Shown here piece after piece: positions 1 to 5,069 of a stretch of DNA of 5,069 bases; position 1 is the stretch's first letter, and every line of letters starts with the position of its first letter. A model generated the notes under the pieces. The model had not been told where the DNA came from. It did no database searches and was given only the letters and a program-made list of their open reading frames with translations. A program made the position numbers and the translations under genes. Source of the DNA: JBBRFH01 sp038224615 (GTDB lineage Bacteria; Planctomycetota; Phycisphaerae; Tepidisphaerales; Tepidisphaeraceae); the NCBI GenBank assembly GCA_038224615.1, contig JBBRFH010000249.1:1-5069 (forward strand). The letters run 5' to 3'.

Positions 1-2147
1 ATGAACGGGTCGATCTCGATCTGCGGCTCGGCCTGGCGGCGTAGACGCCGCTGCTCGATCGTTTCCAAGGGAGCGATGCCCGTGCCGATGGCGTGGCGGA
101 ACTCGGCTTCGTCGAGCAAGAAAATGCCGTCACCCGCGCCAGTGCGCCGGCCGGCGGTCAAGGTGACGTCGCGGAGCAGGTCATAGCCTTGCATGAGATC
201 GTTTTTGGCGTCTTCGCGGAAAGGGACGTAGCGGTGCAGTTGCGAAACCAGTTCTCTAAATGCCGAGCGGTCCGCCGATGGCAACAGTCGCTCGCAACGC
301 GCCGCCTCTTCGCGGGCGCGCTGCACTTGCGATTGTTGACGGTTCAGCGGGTCGTCGCCGTTGAGCAGCGTGCTCGCCAGTCGCAGCACGTCCTGCGGCC
401 GCTCGCGCCATCGCAGCGTGGCGAGGTCGAACTCGCCGGGGCAGCGGTGGCCGTGGTGCGACAGCCACGTCCCGACCGGCATTCGACCGTGCGCGACTTC
501 GAACAATTCATGGTCGGCAATCACCGTGCCGTTTGCGGGCCCGCCCGACGACAGCGCCAGCGCCAGGGCCTGGGGGTCCTCGTCCCATAGGTGCTCGTTG
601 AGCAACTGCTGTAAGTCGCCGACGACTTTGCCGGCGATGAACGACGGCATCAGGCTCTGCGGGGCAAATTCGTCCATCACTCGCGCTTGTCGGGTCTCCC
701 ACAAGGTGATCAGCTCGTTATTGCTCAGCGCGTTGAGATCGCGTTTTTTCTCCGCTTCGCACCAGTTGATAAATGCCGGACGGATCGACTGCACATACTG
801 CTTGTCGAAGTCCAAGGTGAATGCGGCAAGCTGCCGATCGACGCGGCCGAGCATCGCGGCGGCGGCGCGGCGGGCCTTGAGCGTGCCGCTAGCGATCGTC
901 GGCGGCGATTGGCCGGCGTTCGGGTCGCCGCGCACCTGCTCGGGGTCGTAGGCGAACGGGAAGTTGGCGGCGAACATCTCGGGCGCGCGGCCGAGATCCA
1001 TGTAGACATTGCCGAGGAACACGTCGAGGAACCCGCGGCCCGACACCTTCGGACCCGGCGCAAAACCAACGCTGGTGTAGAGCCGGCCGTACCCGCCCTC
1101 GGCAGAATAAAAGCGGTCGATCACGCTCCACGTCAGTGGCGTGGGGTGTGGCAGGGTTTCGGCGAGGTTGTGAAGCACCCACGGCCCGTCACCGGTGGCG
1201 CGGCGGTGACGCAATTCGGCCGCGGTGTCCTGGCGGGCCTTCTGCTTTTCCCGCGTGCTGATGGCGGTTGTGACGGCGCGGGCTTGGAGCAGGAAAATTT
1301 CGCCCCCGCTGCGCGCCCACTCCACGTCCTGTGGGCTGCCGAAGTGTTTTTCGACCTGCCGTCCCAGTCGCCAGAGCGCTTGCACGTCGTGTGATGCGAG
1401 GCAGCACTGCGCCCGTTGGTCGGCGCTTGTCGATTCCTCGCCACCGCCGGCGATCAGCGCCGTTGATTTATCGCCGACGTAAAGGTCCAGCACTCGCCCG
1501 CTGGCGTGGTCGAGGGTGAGGGTGTCCGGCTGCACATGGCCGCTGACGAGCATTTCGCCGAGGCCCCAGGTGGCTTCGATGAGCATTTGATCGAGCCGCT
1601 CGTCGCGCGGATTGCATGTGAAGAGCACGCCGGCGATTTCCGCCGGCACGAGCCGCTGAACGACCACGGCCATGGCGACCGATTCCTGCGGGATCGCGTG
1701 CTGCTGCAGATACGCGCGGACGCGCGGCGTGTCGAGACTCGCCCAGCATCGCTGGACGCGGTCGAGCAGGTCTTGTTCGCCAATGACGTCCAGGAAGGTG
1801 TCGTACTGCCCGGCCATCGAAGCGTGGGCGAGGTCTTCGGCGGTTGCCGAGGATCGCACCGCGACCGGCGGGCTGCCGATCGCGCGGTACTGGCGGCGCA
1901 GTTCGTCGGCCATCTGCGGCGGGATAGCCGGCGCGCCGTCTTGCAGGCCGCCGTCTCGGGCGGCGTGGAACGCGGTCGTCGTCACGACAAAGCCACCCGG
2001 CACATTAAAACCGGCCTGGATCAACTGGTAGAGATTCACCGCCTTGCCGCCCACGATTCCGGCGTCGCTCGCCAGGCTCAATGGGAGCACCCAATCCTTC
2101 GGTTCCGACACGCCGGCGACTGGAGGTTGTGAAGTGCGGAGCGTCAT
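1..2147 (-). CDS. PEP/pyruvate-binding (dikinase-type) phosphotransferase, rifampicin-phosphotransferase-like layout, 3' end missing
   Basis: Seen: a frame open from ATG at 2147 to the left edge, 715 codons with no stop. Residues 1-295 are a PPDK_N/PEP-synthase ATP-grasp domain: GGKAVNL (33-39), VPGGFVV (49-55), VAVRSSATAEDL (95-106), CWASL (134-138), VVVQRLV (161-167), AGVLFTCNP (172-180), WGLGEMLVSG (194-203), DVEWA (274-278) and LLQARAVT (286-293). Likely ATP and metal ligands K35, R98, E276, Q288 and R290 are all present. Later landmarks are LHNLAETLPHPTPLTW (325-340), GHRCPGEFDLATLRWRE (566-582) and REDAK (644-648). No GG..SH.A..AR phospho-histidine motif occurs in residues 296-715. Known: PpsA and PPDK carry that domain in the middle, whereas rifampicin phosphotransferase has it at the C-terminus. 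Inference: a cytoplasmic ATP-to-AMP-plus-Pi phosphotransferase of unknown substrate, with about 150 residues including the catalytic His outside the window. Translation is probably coupled to the overlapping propeller gene. Confidence 0.92.
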   Translation of the reverse strand, partial: MTLRTSQPPVAGVSEPKDWVLPLSLASDAGIVGGKAVNLYQLIQAGFNVPGGFVVTTTAFHAARDGGLQDGAPAIPPQMADELRRQYRAIGSPPVAVRSSATAEDLAHASMAGQYDTFLDVIGEQDLLDRVQRCWASLDTPRVRAYLQQHAIPQESVAMAVVVQRLVPAEIAGVLFTCNPRDERLDQMLIEATWGLGEMLVSGHVQPDTLTLDHASGRVLDLYVGDKSTALIAGGGEESTSADQRAQCCLASHDVQALWRLGRQVEKHFGSPQDVEWARSGGEIFLLQARAVTTAISTREKQKARQDTAAELRHRRATGDGPWVLHNLAETLPHPTPLTWSVIDRFYSAEGGYGRLYTSVGFAPGPKVSGRGFLDVFLGNVYMDLGRAPEMFAANFPFAYDPEQVRGDPNAGQSPPTIASGTLKARRAAAAMLGRVDRQLAAFTLDFDKQYVQSIRPAFINWCEAEKKRDLNALSNNELITLWETRQARVMDEFAPQSLMPSFIAGKVVGDLQQLLNEHLWDEDPQALALALSSGGPANGTVIADHELFEVAHGRMPVGTWLSHHGHRCPGEFDLATLRWRERPQDVLRLASTLLNGDDPLNRQQSQVQRAREEAARCERLLPSADRSAFRELVSQLHRYVPFREDAKNDLMQGYDLLRDVTLTAGRRTGAGDGIFLLDEAEFRHAIGTGIAPLETIEQRRLRRQAEPQIEIDPF

Positions 2148-3769
2148 TGACGGCCTCCGGCGACGGAGGCCTTGGCGACGAAGCCTTGAATGCCGCCGGT
2201 CTCGGAGCCAACGATAACCAGGCCATTGCTGATCGCCGGCGCGCTGATCGAGAAGCTGAGTTCGCCGGGCTTTCCGGGTCGATTGATCGGGTGGCGTTCG
2301 ATGATTCTTCCGTTGGTCGCATCGAGCACCGCGAGGGTGCCGTCGCTGCTGACGGCATAAACGTGCGTGCCGGTGAACGCGGTGCCCGCGAGAACCGGCG
2401 CGGTGTCGGTGATGCGCTGACGCCAAAGGATCTTCCCTTTGGCATCCAAATCGATGGCGACAACTTCGCCATTCCGCACCGGCACGATCGCACGCGTGCC
2501 TTGCACCGCCACCGGGCCGAGCACGGCGTCGGGCATGTCAGCCTGCCAGCGGACGACGCCCGTCGCCTTGTCCAGCGCCAGCACCACGCCGGCGGGATTC
2601 GGATCGGCAAATGCGAAGTCGCCTCGGCCGGTACCGATGAGGACCAGATCGCCGGCAACCGTTACGGCTCCGATCGCCGGGTAGGGCGTTTTCGTCCGCC
2701 ACGCGACGCGCGGTGTTTTTTGGTTTTCGAGTTCCGCGTCGTCGGCGATGTGGATCGCGACCACTTCATTGCCGTTCACGCCGCTGCCGATGTACGCGAT
2801 GCCGTCGGCAATGGCGGGGGAGCTTTCCGGGTCGTTGACCGCGACTTTCCAGAGCAGCTTGCCGTCGCTGATGCGAACGCCCATTACGAACCCGGGATCA
2901 TCACCAGGGGCCGGCTTGTGATCGTCGCCCATCTCCACCGCGCCGGCGCCGACGACGGCGATGTCGCCTTCGATGGCAGGCGAGCTTTCGACGTGAAGTG
3001 TGGTCGGCACTTGCCACCTTAGTTGGCCGGTCGCGGCGTCAAAACAGAGCAGGGCGGAGTTACGGTCTTGGTGAAGCCCTTGGCCGACGACGAGAGATTT
3101 GCCGTCTGCGGTGATGGCGGGGGAACTGAAAAAGCCTTTGAACGTCGCGGCGTTACTTCCGCCTGGCGGCGCGGCTTCGTAGGTCAACCACCGCCGCGCG
3201 CCCGTCCGGGCGTCAAGGCAAAGCACGCTGCCGGTGCTGTTGGGCGGTACGAGTGTGGACGACGTGGCATAAATCCAAGGCCAGCGAACGGCGACGCTCG
3301 ACAAGTACAACGCTGCGTCGTCCTCGGGGTCGAGGTAACTCCACGCCGGGACCAATCCGACCGGCGAAGGGCCGCCATCGTATCCGTTGCGCAGCACACC
3401 CCCGCGGAAGATGGTCGGCGATTCATGGGCGGTGGCAGGCGGATCCGAAGGAGCGACGACGGCACTCCCGGCGTCGCGCTCCCGCAGGTACGCCAGGCCG
3501 ATCGCCGTCCAGTCCGTCGTGCCGGCTACCGCCCCTGCCTGGGGCGTGCTGCGGCGGGTCGTCGTCGCCGGCCACAACCACCACGCCCCGATGAGCAGGA
3601 GCATCAGAACGGCACCCCCACCGAATACGCTGGGATTTTGTCGGATCGCCGGTCCCCATTGTTTCGGGCGAAACACAATCGCCACCACGCTGATCAGCCC
3701 CGCGAGCACGGCCGGCAGTACCGCCGCGCCGGCGTTAAATACGATCGGTACCACGGCCAGGCTGTCCAT
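2144..3769 (-). CDS. Membrane-anchored PQQ-type beta-propeller protein
   Basis: Seen: 541 residues from ATG at 3769. Hydrophobic segments at about 5-33 and 48-66 flank a loop carrying R34, K36 and R43. This predicts a cytoplasmic loop with both termini outside, followed by a linker (about 67-115). The rest is a repeat propeller with a blade signature of small/hydrophobic-x-D-x-x-T/D-G-x-x-x-W: CLDARTGARRW (184-194), CFDAATGQLRW (242-252), VRISDGKLLW (298-307), ALDKATGVVRW (398-408), AIDLDAKGKILW (438-449) and VLDATNGRII (481-490). SSPAI recurs at 215, 262 and 316. FRGGVLRNGY (121-130) resembles the usual opening of such propellers. Known: these folds (BamB, alcohol dehydrogenases) serve as scaffolds or PQQ enzymes. 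No quinoprotein active site or disulfide ring is recognisable, so an enzymatic role is not supported. Inference: an extracytoplasmic binding or sensing propeller, first gene of an operon with the dikinase. The start at 3841 is rejected because it overlaps the promoter. Confidence 0.93.
   Translation of the reverse strand: MDSLAVVPIVFNAGAAVLPAVLAGLISVVAIVFRPKQWGPAIRQNPSVFGGGAVLMLLLIGAWWLWPATTTRRSTPQAGAVAGTTDWTAIGLAYLRERDAGSAVVAPSDPPATAHESPTIFRGGVLRNGYDGGPSPVGLVPAWSYLDPEDDAALYLSSVAVRWPWIYATSSTLVPPNSTGSVLCLDARTGARRWLTYEAAPPGGSNAATFKGFFSSPAITADGKSLVVGQGLHQDRNSALLCFDAATGQLRWQVPTTLHVESSPAIEGDIAVVGAGAVEMGDDHKPAPGDDPGFVMGVRISDGKLLWKVAVNDPESSPAIADGIAYIGSGVNGNEVVAIHIADDAELENQKTPRVAWRTKTPYPAIGAVTVAGDLVLIGTGRGDFAFADPNPAGVVLALDKATGVVRWQADMPDAVLGPVAVQGTRAIVPVRNGEVVAIDLDAKGKILWRQRITDTAPVLAGTAFTGTHVYAVSSDGTLAVLDATNGRIIERHPINRPGKPGELSFSISAPAISNGLVIVGSETGGIQGFVAKASVAGGRQ
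2152..2171 (-). promoter_or_regulatory. Hairpin containing the dikinase Shine-Dalgarno
   Basis: A perfect 8-bp stem, GGCCTCCG and CGGAGGCC around a four-base loop (2160-2163), covers the last codons of the propeller gene (K-A-S-V-A-G-G). On the minus-strand transcript the 3' arm contains GGAGG (2158-2154), six bases before the dikinase ATG at 2147. The folded stem would hide this site. A ribosome finishing the propeller at the stop 2146-2144 would melt it. The stem is seen directly; the control of translation is inferred. Confidence 0.65.
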
Positions 3770-3778
3770 CTCGTTTGT

Positions 3779-3782
3779 CTCC
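3779..3782 (-). promoter_or_regulatory. Ribosome binding site fixing the propeller start
   Basis: On the minus strand GGAG lies nine bases before ATG at 3769. This supports a 541-residue protein that opens directly with a hydrophobic segment, rather than the 565-residue version from ATG at 3841. Confidence 0.65.
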
Positions 3783-3805
3783 AACCGCCAAAAAATCACC
3801 GGCAA

Positions 3806-3821
3806 AAGTTCTGTTGAACTT
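3806..3821. repeat. Inverted repeat AAGTTC-TGTT-GAACTT, possible operator
   Basis: Two perfect 6-bp arms are separated by four bases. The repeat sits immediately downstream of the predicted -10 box of the leftward promoter and overlaps the expected transcription start near 3825. That is a classic place for a repressor site. Its centre lacks the CG usual for LacI-family sites, so the binding protein may differ from the adjacent regulator. It could also form a weak hairpin in the leader RNA. Confidence 0.4.
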
Positions 3822-3831
3822 CTCCAACGCG

Positions 3832-3859
3832 ATGATAACATGGTTTACCGTTGTCTCAA
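3832..3859 (-). promoter_or_regulatory. Sigma70-like promoter for the propeller-dikinase operon
   Basis: Read on the minus strand: TTGAGA (3859-3854, 5 of 6 to the -35 consensus), a 16-base spacer, then TATCAT (3837-3832, 5 of 6 to the -10 consensus). Transcription would begin near 3825, leaving a leader of about 55 bases before ATG 3769. It lies in the A+T-richer gap, the only non-coding stretch between the divergent genes. Sigma70 consensus may apply imperfectly to this unknown host. Confidence 0.55.
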
Positions 3860-3864
3860 GTGTT

Positions 3865-3876
3865 TTTATCGATAAA
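3865..3876. promoter_or_regulatory. Palindrome TTTATCGATAAA, candidate LacI-family operator
   Basis: A perfect 12-bp palindrome with CG at its exact centre (3870/3871). It lies 15 bases before the regulator's GTG start and five bases beyond the -35 box of the divergent promoter. Known: LacI-family operators are palindromes, commonly centred on CG. A weak rightward promoter, TTTACC (3844-3849), 17 bases, TATCGA (3867-3872), would have its -10 inside the palindrome, which would fit autorepression. Symmetry stops at 12 bp, shorter than many operators of this family. Confidence 0.5.
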
Positions 3877-3878
3877 GC

Positions 3879-3884
3879 AGAGGG
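3879..3884 (+). promoter_or_regulatory. Ribosome binding site fixing the regulator start at GTG 3892
   Basis: The purine run AGAGGG ends seven bases before GTG 3892. It decides between that start and in-frame upstream candidates at 3775 (TTG) and 3832 (ATG), neither of which gives a sensible N-terminus. Confidence 0.65.
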
Positions 3885-3891
3885 TGACTGC

Positions 3892-4893
3892 GTGGCGGTG
3901 ACGATCGACCACCTGGCGAGCGAGACGGGCGTGAGCCGGGTCACCGTGTCACGCGCCTTGCGCGGCGTCGGCCGAATGTCGCAAGACACTCGTACCCGAA
4001 TTTTGGTCGCCGCCAAACGCCTGAAGTACCGCCCGAATGCCTACGCCCGTGGCATCTCGACGGGACGGTTCGGGAGCGTCGGATTGCTCCTGGACACGAG
4101 CTTGATGCGCAGCGAAATTTCGCCTCAATTCCTGACTGCACTCACGCGCGTAGTAAGCGAAGGCGGCAATCGGTTGCTGCTTGGGCGCGTCAACGAGGCC
4201 GAGATAGACAACCCTGACTACCTACCAGATTTCGTTCGTGAGTGGGCGGTGGATGGCATTGTCAGCAATTATCACGTCGAACTGCCGCCGCACATCCTGC
4301 GGGCGATGCAGGACAACGGCACGCCTTGGGTCGAATTCAATCGCAAAGTGCCGCACCGCGCCGTTTACGCCGACGAGTTCCGTGCCGGGGTGGACGTCAC
4401 CGATCGGCTGCTCGCGCAAGGCCATCGCCGGATCGCTTACGTCGATCACGCGTTCCACCATTTCAACGGCGGCCGTCGGCACTACAGTCGCGAAGACCGG
4501 CTCAGTGGGTATCTGCAGGCCATGAACGCCGCGGGAATCGCGACGCAGGTCGTCGTTGACGACCAGCCCTTGGACCGTCCCGGCTTTATTCGCTTGATCG
4601 ACGACCTGCTTCGCGGCCCGCAACCGCCGACGGCGTTGATCGGGACCGACCGCCGACTGCTCGACATTATCGATTCCCTTTGCGTTCGCCGCCGGTCGCG
4701 CCCTGCGTTCGGAATGTTCCTGGCACCGACGGAATCCGATTCCAACTGCGTTGGCGCGATCCCCCCGTGGGAACAAATGACAGAATTGATCGTCAAGGTG
4801 CTGCGCTTGGCCGAAGGGAATTTCGACAACCCACCGGCCGGCATCGCGGTGCCGTGTCTGATCGTAGACGCCCTTGCACCGTGCCTGGGCTGA
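3892..4893 (+). CDS. LacI/GalR-family transcriptional regulator
   Basis: Seen: 333 residues from GTG 3892, the usual length for the family. The start is chosen because the helix-turn-helix then begins at residue 4 (TIDHLASETGVSRVTVSRAL, 4-23) and a ribosome binding site precedes it. The hinge region is YRPNAYARGISTGRFGSVGLL (46-66), with Ile55 where the family usually has the minor-groove Leu. The periplasmic-binding-protein-like effector domain shows DGIVSN (121-126), the DEFRAGVDVTDRLLAQGHRRIAYV block (161-184), REDRLSGYLQAM (200-211), PTALIGTD (246-253) and PAGIAVPCLIV (315-325). Known: such proteins are dimeric DNA-binding regulators that usually answer to sugars or nucleosides. No sugar-use gene is visible, so the effector is unknown. 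It diverges from the propeller-dikinase pair and lies 36 bases ahead of a secreted protein gene. Either or both could be targets, as well as itself. Confidence 0.95.
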   Translation: MAVTIDHLASETGVSRVTVSRALRGVGRMSQDTRTRILVAAKRLKYRPNAYARGISTGRFGSVGLLLDTSLMRSEISPQFLTALTRVVSEGGNRLLLGRVNEAEIDNPDYLPDFVREWAVDGIVSNYHVELPPHILRAMQDNGTPWVEFNRKVPHRAVYADEFRAGVDVTDRLLAQGHRRIAYVDHAFHHFNGGRRHYSREDRLSGYLQAMNAAGIATQVVVDDQPLDRPGFIRLIDDLLRGPQPPTALIGTDRRLLDIIDSLCVRRRSRPAFGMFLAPTESDSNCVGAIPPWEQMTELIVKVLRLAEGNFDNPPAGIAVPCLIVDALAPCLG

Positions 4894-4918
4894 TCCCGTA
4901 GGTAATTTACAGTTGACC

Positions 4919-4925
4919 GGAGGAG
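4919..4925 (+). promoter_or_regulatory. Ribosome binding site for the 4930 gene
   Basis: GGAGGAG, with the GGAGG core six bases before GTG 4930, is a strong site and supports a GTG start for the truncated gene. Confidence 0.75.
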
Positions 4926-4929
4926 TTCC

Positions 4930-5069
4930 GTGAAGTTTTGGATGCCTTTCGCCTTTCTGTCAGTGCTGATCATCAACACCTTTGCCATCGGAGCGAAGAC
5001 CGACCGCGTAACGCTCGTGGACGGCACTGAGACCGACTGCGAGGTTCTCTTCGTACATCCGAACGCGCC
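4930..5069 (+). CDS. Secreted protein of unknown function, N-terminal fragment
   Basis: Seen: 46 codons from GTG 4930, open to the right edge. Residues 1-22 look like a Sec signal peptide: Lys2, a hydrophobic core from about residue 3 to 20, and a possible cleavage after IGA (20-22). The exported part begins KTDRVTLVDGTETDCEVLFV (23-42), apparently beta-rich with a DG turn and one Cys (37). I do not recognise the family from this fragment. It starts 36 bases after the regulator's stop, with no terminator-like hairpin in between, so the two are probably co-transcribed. That makes the gene a plausible target of the regulator. The signal peptide call is fairly safe; no function is claimed. Confidence 0.75.
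   Translation, partial: MKFWMPFAFLSVLIINTFAIGAKTDRVTLVDGTETDCEVLFVHPNA

Noticed and set aside
93..2132. Several plus-strand frames (93-590, 361-951, 687-1394, 1506-2132)
   Set aside because: All lie opposite the 715-codon dikinase frame, whose translation shows a full set of family motifs; they have none.
1..2147. Classical PEP synthase (ppsA) or PPDK annotation
   Set aside because: Those enzymes have the phospho-His domain soon after the ATP domain and then a TIM barrel; neither is seen in residues 296-715.
2081..3022. Long plus-strand frame of 313 codons
   Set aside because: It lies antisense to the propeller gene, its translation shows no family motif, and such frames are common opposite G+C-rich genes.
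3023..3817. Plus-strand frame of 264 codons, adjoining the previous one
   Set aside because: It is antisense to the propeller and runs into its promoter gap. Its Arg/Gly-rich, low-complexity translation is typical of a shadow frame.
3770..3841. 24-residue N-terminal extension of the propeller from ATG 3841
   Set aside because: The ATG lies upstream of the predicted transcription start, and the extension is polar and non-conserved in character. ATG 3769 has GGAG at good spacing.
3775..3891. Longer N-terminus for the LacI-type regulator (TTG 3775 or ATG 3832)
   Set aside because: It would add 20-39 residues before a helix-turn-helix that normally begins the protein, and would run through the promoter gap. 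GTG 3892 has its own ribosome binding site.
4894..4929. Short symmetric GTAATTTAC between regulator and secreted gene
   Set aside because: A nine-base odd palindrome with no GC stem or T-run; too weak to call a terminator or operator.

Overview
The window is G+C-rich, tightly packed bacterial chromosome. It holds two genes on the minus strand and two on the plus strand, which diverge from an A+T-richer gap at about 3770-3891. No RNA genes, mobile elements, CRISPR arrays or long repeats are visible. The mix of a membrane-anchored PQQ-type beta-propeller, a LacI-type regulator and a small secreted protein with a GTG start would suit a planctomycete-like bacterium. That is only an impression, because no phylogenetic marker is present.

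Minus strand: from 3769 leftwards comes a 541-residue protein with two N-terminal membrane segments and a PQQ-type beta-propeller. Its stop codon overlaps the start of the next gene as ATGA (2144-2147). That second gene runs open for 715 codons and off the left edge. It encodes an enzyme with an N-terminal PEP/pyruvate-dikinase ATP-binding domain. The swivelling phospho-histidine domain is not in the middle of the protein, where PEP synthase and PPDK carry it, so the layout resembles rifampicin phosphotransferase. A perfect 8-bp hairpin at 2152-2171 contains the dikinase Shine-Dalgarno, which suggests its translation depends on ribosomes finishing the propeller gene.

Gap: a good sigma70-like promoter (TTGAGA, 16 nt, TATCAT) reads leftwards into the minus-strand pair. 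Two inverted repeats flank it: a 12-bp palindrome with a central CG, as in LacI-family operators, and AAGTTC-N4-GAACTT just past the -10 box.

Plus strand: a 333-residue LacI/GalR-family regulator (3892-4893) is followed after 36 nt by the start of a secreted protein of unknown function, cut by the right edge. The simplest model is that the regulator controls itself and the secreted protein, the divergent propeller-dikinase pair, or both. The substrate of the dikinase and the effector of the regulator cannot be read from this window.
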